A DNA stretch of 64,000 nt from positions 1-64,000 of the forward strand of contig BLSF01000063.1 in NCBI GenBank assembly GCA_012862575.1, in the 5' to 3' direction. Both the position numbers and the translations under genes were made by a program. Numbering within the stretch: position 1 is the stretch's first letter; each line of letters begins with the position of its first letter. This DNA is from Parietichytrium sp. I65-24A. Lineage: Eukaryota > Sar > Bigyra > Thraustochytrida > Thraustochytriidae. A model generated the notes under the pieces. It did no database searches. It was not told the origin of the DNA and saw only the letters and a list, made by a program, of their open reading frames with translations. Below, one piece after another: positions 51,601 through 58,710 of the stretch.

Positions 51601-54529
51601 TGTACGAGAGAATGAAAGACAATTGCACGTGCAGCTGGAGCAGGATCAGCGCTCTGCGAACATGATTAAAGAGGAGCTGTACCGCGAAAAAGCTTTGTCT
51701 CAGGAGCTCCGGAAAGAACTGCAATCATCAAAAGAGCGCGACAGCACCGCTACGGAAACCATAAGGGCTCTTTCGGCAAAGGTGGCCGTTGCCGAGAAAG
51801 CTTTGTCGCGCGCCATGCTTGAGAAGAAAAAGGTGTCCGAGCAGCTATACAGAGCGCTGGGGAAACTGGAGGAAAGCATGGAAGCATTGGAAAGACAAAA
51901 ACGTATAACGGCATTTGTAAGGAGGACAGGGAAGAAGGTGCAGGAAACGATTTCACTTCTCCGAGATGAGAAGATCGCCTTGCGGAGGAACCTTGAAATA
52001 AGTCTCGATGAAGAGCGAAAGTGGGTGCAATGCATATTGGAGCAAGTCGCGGGTGAAATTTCATCTTTCAGCAAATCTAAGGAAAGGGTTTGCAACGAGA
52101 ATCAAACCTTACGGGCACAGTCGTCGCAATATCAGAAAGAGCGAGATGAAGCAAGCAAAAGTGTCGGGGATCTTCAGGAACAGTATCGAGCCGCGCTGAG
52201 CCGTCAAACAAGCGACCAAGCAATGATCAAAGAGCATAAGGTGCAAATTGAAAGTCTGAAAAATAAACTCGCTGCAACTGAGAACCAAAAGACGACTGTC
52301 GCGAAGAATTCGTTGTTGACTGAGAATCTAGTCAACGACCTGCGGAGTATGAAGGTTGCACTAGAGGATGAGCTGCTAGTGCAAAAGGAGATGTGTTCGA
52401 ATCTTGAGCAGCGTGCACATGCTCTGAAAAAGGAAAACACGGTTCTGCAAAATGAAGCAGAAACCCAACGCGAAGCCCGTGCTGCGCTGGAGGAACAGCT
52501 TTCTCGACTTGAGGTCAAGTACTTGGAGGCTAAGACGAGAGGCGAAGAGAGTGAAGAGCGCTCAGGAGAACTGAGCAACGAATTTGCAAAAGTAGAAGCT
52601 AGCAATGATGCTCTTCGACAAGAGCTGGAGGCGCTGAAGGGCAATTTTCGGCTCGTAGAACAGGAGCTTGCCGATCTGAAGAGTCTGAATCTTCAGCTGC
52701 AACGCGATTTGGAAAAAAACAAGGATAGCCGGCAGGAGATTGATTCAGAACGGCACAAACTCGAAGAGATGGAGCGGAAAGCGGAGGCTATGGAAAGCGA
52801 GCTAGGCAGAGAAAGGGACTGCCGCTCTAAGATAGAAGCTCAACTAGCAGACCTTCAAGTGCAGCTCTCGCAAAGTCAAAACGAATGCGAAGCTAGTAAT
52901 GAGCGATGCCACGCTCTAACGAGAAACCTCAAGCTGTTTGAAGAATCCCAAGAGAGTGAACAATTGGACTGGGAGCGAAGTATTATGTCTGCTCTGCAAC
53001 GTTTGTCAAATATGGAGGATATATCCGATGTTGTGTCAGGAGCATTGCCGAGGGGTCTGAAAGACGCGTTACTTTTGGCCGAATCCACCATTCAAAAAAG
53101 TCTGCACCAGAAAAGCAGAGAGATTGAACAAGTTCGGGAAAAGATCCGAGTTCAGCAAGAGTGGAACAATGACCTTCGCAGTCAGCGGGAGAAGCTGGAA
53201 CAACGAAACAAAGAAGAGCAAGCCGAGGCAGAGAGGTTGCGTGTTGCCCTTCGCAAAAGTGAAAAGCTTGATAACGAGAGCAAGCTTTTAAAGGCAGAAA
53301 ATAAGAGTCTCACAAGGAGCTTGGAACGCCTTCACGACCTTGAGCGTTCGCAGTTTCAAATTCTCCAAGATTTGAGTAACGCCCGAGAAGCTCTGCTGAG
53401 GGCAGAGCGACAGCGAGATGAATCTACGGCCGCGCTGGAGTCTGAGCGTCTGCAATGCTCCAAACACGAGTCCGCTCTCCGCGAGAATGTAGCGACATGT
53501 AACCAGCTTGAAAGGGATAGAAAGGTGCTCATTGCGGGAATGCAAACTTGCTGCACCATCGCAATGGAGGAAATGGAGAGCTTAATCTCAAAGTGCCGAG
53601 GTGCTCATCTGGACACTTTTCCGGCGAGAATCTCGAAAATCGAAAATCGAGTCGCAAGCCTTAGCGCGGCGCGAAGACAGGCCAGCGCAAAGAAACGGCG
53701 GGCGATTTCCAAGCAATTGCGGCTGTATAAAAACCAGTTGCGGGCGAGCTTGAGAAGTGTTGCGGACGATCAACTCGACTTGGTGTCTGCAGCGGACGAA
53801 GATCGTGAAAACTCTCGCTCATTAATCAATGTGGTAACCGAAACTCGCCAAACCGGAACCAAAGGCAAATTGTCGGCGTCATCTGCAAGCATCGGGTGTC
53901 GAGGAGTGGCCGATGTTTTGGACGAGAATCATGCGCATCGACATCCCGTTACCAAGAAAAGGTTAGAAACTTCCGGAGAATTTCATTTGGGCATCTTAAA
54001 TGCGTGCGTGAAAGGCGACGCAGAAGGGCTTACGAATCTGCTGCGAGTGGGACTTCTGCCTCGCGAGCTCGAGAGTCAAGGGGCAGAGGGAGAGTTTCTC
54101 CCGTTGCATCGAGTAATATCGGGTTTTCATTTCCATGCAAATGCAGATCGAGTCATCTCGTGCTTGCAAGCTCTTCACAAGTTCGGCGCCCCGATCAATG
54201 GGAAGGACCGAGCCGGAAACACGCCTCTGCACAAAGCCATTCAAGTGATCCCTTGGCACTTTGCTTATAAGGTGGTGGATGTCATGATATCACTTGGCGC
54301 GGATGTGAATTCTAGGAACAAGCTCGGTGACCTCCCCATACACACTGAGCTGCGCCGCATTCGGGGTTGCTCGTTGGACATTGTGAGACGCCTTGTTCAA
54401 GCGGGAAGCTCACTGGAAGGTGTCCACGACAGACTCGAGAAGTTGCGCGCAGACGGAGATTCATTCTATCTTGACCCTCTCGCGCGTTTCTTCGACGAAA
54501 TACCAGCCATCAGACTGGAAGACTTGTGA
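48647..54529 (+). CDS. Long N-motor kinesin with coiled coil and C-terminal ankyrin repeats
   Basis: A 1960-aa kinesin; the ATG at 48647 replaces a GTG one codon upstream. The motor domain (1-345) is at the N-terminus and complete: RERIKVLVRVRP, FDKVFG, P-loop GCTGSGKT, switch I NEHSSRSHAI, switch II VDLAGSE, and microtubule-binding YRNSKLTYFLKDSLGG. A very long coiled coil follows (about 360-1690), as in CENP-E/kinesin-7 or kinesin-15-like motors. A basic segment (about 1675-1710) leads to an ankyrin-like domain (about 1775-1945; EFHLGILNACVKGDAEGLTN, GNTPLHKAIQV, DLPIHTELRR). A motor joined to ankyrin repeats is unusual. An AATAAA lies at 54531, right after the stop. The last 812 bp of coding sequence were duplicated downstream. 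Subfamily is not assigned with certainty. Confidence 0.9.
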   Translation: MRERIKVLVRVRPDEAAAKRCVKCAGDTEVSVFSEEWSGSRNFAFDKVFGASSSQQDVYTAVDPLVHSAVEGYNATVFAYGCTGSGKTHTISGDGADNAGIIPRAVRRIFELAEAMTEKDNESLVLVHMAYVELYNNHFRDLLGEASGSSNKIELHTNKDGVVFLSGSPSLRTPVTSAKQALKLVEIGAKQRVTGATECNEHSSRSHAILTFHVESRCSSSADGAASVAKIGKLHIVDLAGSERLSLSQASGKGRTETQNINLSLSTLGDVLSALSQPEEVSSRAAGSSAHDNRPLVPYRNSKLTYFLKDSLGGNSKTVMIANVRTPDKYRQQTLMTLMYASRAKKIQNHTVVNTDTQGNSQAAAFISEIEQLKAHLRQREREFEALQKQLPKGHESGTEMKARVEKLATLSKENEAEKLRLETCLKQVVHNHRSTLAAQQEKFTSLQDKLLEYQNVFTMQKKEIQTLRESIRDLCAGPSESEVNQLKAMVEKLARALEASRADVAAKSAALRRAEEKAFQAEQRIADLSDQAGQVSIESDDARVRLQALQHRYDALKDTSVEALKQLELAQRREESLEKRLQEETCGNSSKAAEIDRLERASKELQAENERMLHQRSSGCENCSILDTRVQLLENSEDSKKEEIDKMKQEREKIIDALSNAELIASQMQKLRDQANLESLQAREKIRSMERDQKLLMESNIELQDLNEKLKSRLTSLEEQELYKSETDKKFQESQKLLQEQLERALQEAESQALENQRLNDVIGKIKAAQEKQLRTLHLAVEQEKRSYNELKLKYTAVVESHECELGRVEAKCASLDSHIEVLKESKRQLENTVTQLESQLDHNCTLKDRISKAEDLVRAKQLEKEDANARITQLSEELSQREKDAIETDEKIKNIELRLAETQERLGDSSHKLIDSEKNASGLKDELRQKARELLDMKKMFENDLKTQSERLRQLENDKADALDQLRQFKETASQERRSAEVAVRENERQLHVQLEQDQRSANMIKEELYREKALSQELRKELQSSKERDSTATETIRALSAKVAVAEKALSRAMLEKKKVSEQLYRALGKLEESMEALERQKRITAFVRRTGKKVQETISLLRDEKIALRRNLEISLDEERKWVQCILEQVAGEISSFSKSKERVCNENQTLRAQSSQYQKERDEASKSVGDLQEQYRAALSRQTSDQAMIKEHKVQIESLKNKLAATENQKTTVAKNSLLTENLVNDLRSMKVALEDELLVQKEMCSNLEQRAHALKKENTVLQNEAETQREARAALEEQLSRLEVKYLEAKTRGEESEERSGELSNEFAKVEASNDALRQELEALKGNFRLVEQELADLKSLNLQLQRDLEKNKDSRQEIDSERHKLEEMERKAEAMESELGRERDCRSKIEAQLADLQVQLSQSQNECEASNERCHALTRNLKLFEESQESEQLDWERSIMSALQRLSNMEDISDVVSGALPRGLKDALLLAESTIQKSLHQKSREIEQVREKIRVQQEWNNDLRSQREKLEQRNKEEQAEAERLRVALRKSEKLDNESKLLKAENKSLTRSLERLHDLERSQFQILQDLSNAREALLRAERQRDESTAALESERLQCSKHESALRENVATCNQLERDRKVLIAGMQTCCTIAMEEMESLISKCRGAHLDTFPARISKIENRVASLSAARRQASAKKRRAISKQLRLYKNQLRASLRSVADDQLDLVSAADEDRENSRSLINVVTETRQTGTKGKLSASSASIGCRGVADVLDENHAHRHPVTKKRLETSGEFHLGILNACVKGDAEGLTNLLRVGLLPRELESQGAEGEFLPLHRVISGFHFHANADRVISCLQALHKFGAPINGKDRAGNTPLHKAIQVIPWHFAYKVVDVMISLGADVNSRNKLGDLPIHTELRRIRGCSLDIVRRLVQAGSSLEGVHDRLEKLRADGDSFYLDPLARFFDEIPAIRLEDL

Positions 54530-54611
54530 AAATAAAGAATAATTTCTATGTTGATTGACGAGACTATTATTAAAAAAGAGTGGGGCACTTTACCTTACAA
54601 TACAAGGACGT

Positions 54612-55721
54612 TTAAAAAGCTCTGAGCAGAGCCGCAAACGTCATCGTGAACGTCAGCTGAGCAAGTCGCCGTGAGGCCCCCGAAGGCGAAGCCGTAGTCG
54701 GAGACTGGGTTCCGTTTGTACCCGAAGGCGAAGCCGTAGTCGGAGACTGGGTTCCGTTTGTACCCGAAGGCGAAGCCGTAGTTGGAGATTGGGTTACGTT
54801 AGTGCCCGAACTGGTCAGGGAAAACCTCGTCTGGGCATGTTCCTTCAAAGCGCTCTGAAGTCGGCATCCGCTCACGCAGACGTTGTCAACTTGAAGCAGG
54901 TTGACGTATTTAAGCTCACCACCCTCAATCTTTTTCGAGACGTAGTTGTTTACATCCGAGTTTGTGTTATCCAACACGATGCTCGATTTGGCGGAATACA
55001 TGGATAAGATCGAGTTCATATCATACTGCCAATGGCCGTTGAGGTAAGTAAGCTTGTCGCTGGCTAGTGACGCAGACTTACTCGACAAATGAGTGTCGAG
55101 CAGGTCAAACGGGACTTGGTCTTTCTCAGCGCAGCTAGACTCGGGATCTTTCACGTAGCAAGTTACCTCAACCTCATAATTATCCTCCGCACAATCCACT
55201 GGGATCGCAAGCACCCCGAACGCTCGGGCTTGTTCGACCGTCAATTCGGCAACTTTGGAGCAATTGTCGATGTACTCCACGCCTTCATCAGCAAGCACTT
55301 GCGCTGTCATGCTCCAACAATTCGTTCCAGAGCAGTGTGACAGCACAATCAACACAAACTCGAGTTCGTCTGGATGACTGCTCTCCCAGCTCTTGACATC
55401 TTTTACTCCCTGCGAAAAGAGCGTGGGCACCGTAGTACCCCCATGGTGCATGTAAAGGCTCTCCTCAACCACGACGGGCCTCAGGTTCAAAGCGCGGGCG
55501 CCGCAGTCGAGCTGTCCTTTCAGATCTGCATCCTGGTTTTGCACCGCCTGAAGGAACGTCGTACTGCTCGGATAGTACCCTGTCGCCGCGTTGTGCGAGA
55601 ACAGCATCGGCCATTCCATGAGCAGCACTGTACCGTTCGTCACCAGCGGACCTTCCGTGTCGTAGCACACTTCTCCAGTCGCCACGCCAGCCAACAGAAC
55701 GAGCAACGCTCCCGCCTTCAT
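54612..55721 (-). CDS. Secreted, probably GPI-anchored PI-PLC X-domain-like protein, copy A
   Basis: A 369-aa protein with signal peptide (1-16). The core (about 30-320) resembles the PLC-like phosphodiesterase TIM barrel: FSHNAATGYYPSST with H43, DADLKGQLDCGARALNLRP, and LYMHHGG with H92/H93, a spacing close to the two catalytic histidines of bacterial PI-PLC (H32 and H82). Asp before the Arg of the usual DxR loop is replaced by Asn-Leu-Arg. A stalk of three 14-residue repeats (TNxTQSPTTASPSG) follows, then ASRRLAQLTFTMTFAALLRAF, a typical GPI-attachment tail. Function may be cleavage of inositol or GPI lipids at the cell surface; activity is not proven. Its stop is 82 bp from the kinesin stop (convergent). 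Confidence 0.8.
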   Translation of the reverse strand: MKAGALLVLLAGVATGEVCYDTEGPLVTNGTVLLMEWPMLFSHNAATGYYPSSTTFLQAVQNQDADLKGQLDCGARALNLRPVVVEESLYMHHGGTTVPTLFSQGVKDVKSWESSHPDELEFVLIVLSHCSGTNCWSMTAQVLADEGVEYIDNCSKVAELTVEQARAFGVLAIPVDCAEDNYEVEVTCYVKDPESSCAEKDQVPFDLLDTHLSSKSASLASDKLTYLNGHWQYDMNSILSMYSAKSSIVLDNTNSDVNNYVSKKIEGGELKYVNLLQVDNVCVSGCRLQSALKEHAQTRFSLTSSGTNVTQSPTTASPSGTNGTQSPTTASPSGTNGTQSPTTASPSGASRRLAQLTFTMTFAALLRAF

Positions 55722-56069
55722 CCTCTCCTAGCCTCCTCGGATATGCCGTACGATCACACCTGTCCTCGCGCGGTATCGTATGAACACATACGCTTTCTTG
55801 CGTTTAGCCTGACTGACATTGCTTCCCCAAAGCGCACACTTTTGACTTGTTGGTTTGTTGACCTTTGCTGCATCCCCAGATTAGAAGGTGCAAAGTCTGA
55901 CAACGTACACACAACTATGCTGTTAACACAATTCCCGGTACAAAGCAAGACAGAGTAACAAAAACAAGAAAGAAAGATCAGAAAGTGAATAAGGGAAATG
56001 TCCAGAGAGAAAGAGATGATTGATAGAGCACGATGTTGGACCAGGCACACAGAAGGGAAAGAAGCGTGC
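55722..56069. other. 5' flank of PLC copy A, end of duplication unit A
   Basis: Presumed promoter of PLC copy A, running into the breakpoint at 56069/56070 where kinesin-tail sequence restarts abruptly. Confidence 0.65.
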
Positions 56070-56880
56070 TGCGGCTGTATAAAAATCAGTTGCGGGCGAG
56101 CTTGAGAAGTGTTGCGGACGATCAACTCGACTTGGTGTCTGCAGCGGACGAAGATCGTGAAAACTCTCGCTCATTAATCAATGTGGTAACCGAAACTCGC
56201 CAAACCGGAACCAAAGGCAAATTGTCGGCGTCATCTGCAAGCATCGGGTGTCGAGGAGTGGCCGATGTTTTGGATGAGAACCATACGCATCGACATCCCG
56301 TTACCAAGAAAAGGTTAGAAACTTCCGGAGAATTTCATTTGGGCATCTTAAATGCGTGCGTGAAAGGCGACGCAGAAGGGCTTACGAATCTGCTGCGAGT
56401 GGGACTTCTGCCTCGCGAGCTCGAGAGTCAAGGGGCAGAGGGAGAGTTTCTCCCGTTGCATCGAGTAATATCGGGTTTTCACTTCCATGCAAATGCAGAT
56501 CGAGTCATCTCGTGCTTGCAAGCTCTTCACAAGTTCGGCGCCCCGATCAATGGGAAGGACCGAGCCGGAAACACGCCTCTGCACAAAGCCATTCAAGTGA
56601 TCCCTTGGCACTTTGCTTATAAGATGGTGGACGTCATGATATCACTTGGCGCGGATGTGAATTCTAGGAACAAGCTCGGTGACCTCCCCATACACACTTA
56701 GCTGCGCCGCATTCGGGGTTGCTCGTTGGACATTGTGAGACGCCTTGTTCAAGCGGGAGCTCACTGGAAGGTGTCCACGACAGACTCGAGAAGTTGCGCG
56801 CAGACGGAGATTCATTCTATCTTGAACCTCTCGCGCGTTTCTTCGACGAAATACCAGCAATCAGACTGGAAGACTTGTGA
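56070..56880 (+). pseudogene. Truncated kinesin tail copy
   Basis: A duplicate of the last part of the kinesin gene (from codon about 1692), without motor, coiled coil or its own ATG. The copied reading frame is intact through the ankyrin-like region until a GAG codon became TAG (56699-56701). About 55 bp later one A is lost (GGGAAGC to GGGAGC near 56755), so the rest is also out of frame. There are a few missense changes (Ala to Thr in NHAHRHP, Val to Met in YKVVDVM). It may be read only as the 3' flank of the convergent PLC copy B. Confidence 0.9.
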
Positions 56881-56962
56881 AAATAAAGAATAATTTCTCT
56901 GTTGATTGACGAGACTATTATTAAAAAAGAGTGAGGCACTTTACCTTACAATACAAGGACGT

Positions 56963-57988
56963 TTAAAAAGCTCTGAGCAGAGCCGCAAACGTCATCGTGA
57001 ACGTCAGCTGAGCAAGTCGCCGTGAGGCCCCCGAAGGCGAAGCCGTAGTCGGAGCCCTGGTTAAGTTAGTACCCGAACTGGTCAGGGAAAACCTCGTCTG
57101 GGCATATTCCTTCAAAGCGCTCTGAAGTCGGCATCCGCTCACGCAGACGTTGTCAACTTGAAGCAGGTTGACGTATTTAAGCTCACCACCCTCAATCTTT
57201 TTCGAGACGTAGTTGTTTACATCCGAGTTTGTGTTATCCAAGATGATGCTCGATTTGGCGGAATACATGGATAAGATCGAGTCCGTATCATACTGCCAAT
57301 GGCCGTTGAGGTAAGTAAGCTTGTCGCTGGCTAGTGACGCAGACTTACTCGACAAATGAGTGTCGAGCAGGTCAAACGGGGCTTGGTCTTTCTCAGCGCA
57401 GCTAGACTCGGGATCTTTCACGTAGCAAGTTACCTCAACCTCATAATTATCCTCCGCACAATCCACTGGGATCGCAAGCACCCCGAACGCTCGGGCTTGT
57501 TCGACCGTCAATTCGGCAACTTTGGAGCAATTGTCGATGTACTCCACGCCTTCATCAGCAAGCACTTGCGCTGTCATGTTCCAACAATTCGTTCCAGAGC
57601 AGTGTGACAGCACAATCAACACAAACTCGAGTTCGTCTGGATGACTGCTCTCCCAGCTCTTGACATCTTTTACTCCCTGCGAAAAGAGCGTGGGCACCGT
57701 AATATCCCCATGGTGCATGTAAAGGCTCTCCTCAACCACAATGGGCCTCAGGTTCAACGCGCGGGCGCCGCAGTCGAGCTGTCCTTTCAGATCTGCATCC
57801 TGGTTTTGCACCGACTCAAGGAACGTCGTACTGCTCGGATAGTACCCTGTCGCCGCGTTGTGCGAGAACAGCATTGGCCATTCCTTGAGCAGCACTGTAC
57901 CGTTCGTCACCAGCGGACCTTCCGTGTCGTAGCACACTTCTCCAGTCGCCACGCCAGCCAACAGAACGAGCAACGCTCCCGCCTTCAT
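56963..57988 (-). CDS. Secreted PI-PLC X-domain-like protein, copy B
   Basis: The 341-aa paralogue of the gene at 54612, from the same duplication. Signal peptide, both histidine motifs (H43 and H92/H93) and the GPI-type tail are preserved, and the frame is open from ATG 57988 to the stop. Only one copy of the 14-residue Ser/Thr/Pro stalk repeat remains (TNLTRAPTTASPSG) against three in copy A, which explains the 28-residue length difference. Scattered substitutions include MEWPM to KEWPM, LQAVQ to LESVQ, GGTT to GDIT and DMNSI to DTDSI. Both copies therefore look functional. Confidence 0.8.
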   Translation of the reverse strand: MKAGALLVLLAGVATGEVCYDTEGPLVTNGTVLLKEWPMLFSHNAATGYYPSSTTFLESVQNQDADLKGQLDCGARALNLRPIVVEESLYMHHGDITVPTLFSQGVKDVKSWESSHPDELEFVLIVLSHCSGTNCWNMTAQVLADEGVEYIDNCSKVAELTVEQARAFGVLAIPVDCAEDNYEVEVTCYVKDPESSCAEKDQAPFDLLDTHLSSKSASLASDKLTYLNGHWQYDTDSILSMYSAKSSIILDNTNSDVNNYVSKKIEGGELKYVNLLQVDNVCVSGCRLQSALKEYAQTRFSLTSSGTNLTRAPTTASPSGASRRLAQLTFTMTFAALLRAF

Positions 57989-58710
57989 CCTCTCCTAGCC
58001 TCCTCGGATATGCCGTACGATCAAGCCTGTCCTCGCGCGGTATCGTACGAGCACGTATGATCTCTAGCGTTTAGCCTGACTGACCTCGCTTCCCCAGCGC
58101 GCACACTTTTGGCTTGTTGGTTTGCTGACATTTGCTACATCTCTGGAATACAGAAAACATCAGGAGAGAGGAAGCATGACGTCAAAGCACACAACTATAC
58201 ACCTATTCCATCTAATTAATTCGTTAGAACACGCAATTAGAATCCGTCTATAGATAGAAGGAGACAGAGAGAAAGAGGGAGTGAGTCAATTAGAAAACAC
58301 ATCAGAAATCAGAAATCAGAAACGAAACTCATTGAACAAAGCATGACAGAATAACAAAGAAAAGAAAAATTAGAAACTGAAGAAGGGAAATGTCCAGAGA
58401 GAAAGTAATGATTGATAGAGCACGTTGTTGGACCAGGCACACAGAGAAAGAAGTGACGAAGGAAGCGTGGTGTGCTCCCCTGTTGAGGGTTCAGCACACC
58501 TATTTTCCGTTAGATACCAGTGCGGATGGAAGAAATGGAATCTTGATGTGCAGAATGTGCAGCAAAGACTAAAGAAAACAGAAGATTTTTGGGGGGAAAT
58601 TGGACGGGACAGGTTGTTCCCCTGGAGTGTCGATGCCGTCAATAAGAAAGATCCTTCCTGCGCGAGATGATGTTTACAAATGGTGGGCATTGTACCAATG
58701 CTGAACGCGA
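57989..58710. other. Intergenic region, end of duplication
   Basis: 5' flank of PLC copy B, the diverged part of unit B, and after 58469 unique sequence leading to the GH31 gene's 3' end. A/G-rich with CAGAAAT repeats near 58300-58320. No gene. Confidence 0.6.

Larger units (their letters stand above)
53718..58469. repeat. Tandem duplication, about 2.35-2.40 kb unit
   Basis: Copy A (53718-56069) contains the 3' end of the kinesin gene and a whole PLC-like gene; copy B (56070-58469) repeats them in the same order. The left edge of copy B starts at TGCGGCTGTATAAAAA, which matches kinesin at 53718. The right edge matches CCAGGCACACAGA ... AAGCGTG at the end of copy A. Identity in coding parts is very high by eye; the stretch between the PLC start and the right edge (55880-55980 against 58150-58370) is more diverged and has indels. 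No long homology is seen at the junction. Confidence 0.92.

Noticed and set aside
56033-56701. A 222-aa frame as an independent ankyrin gene
   Set aside because: It has no ATG start of its own at the parent position and is a truncated duplicate of the kinesin tail ending at a new stop.
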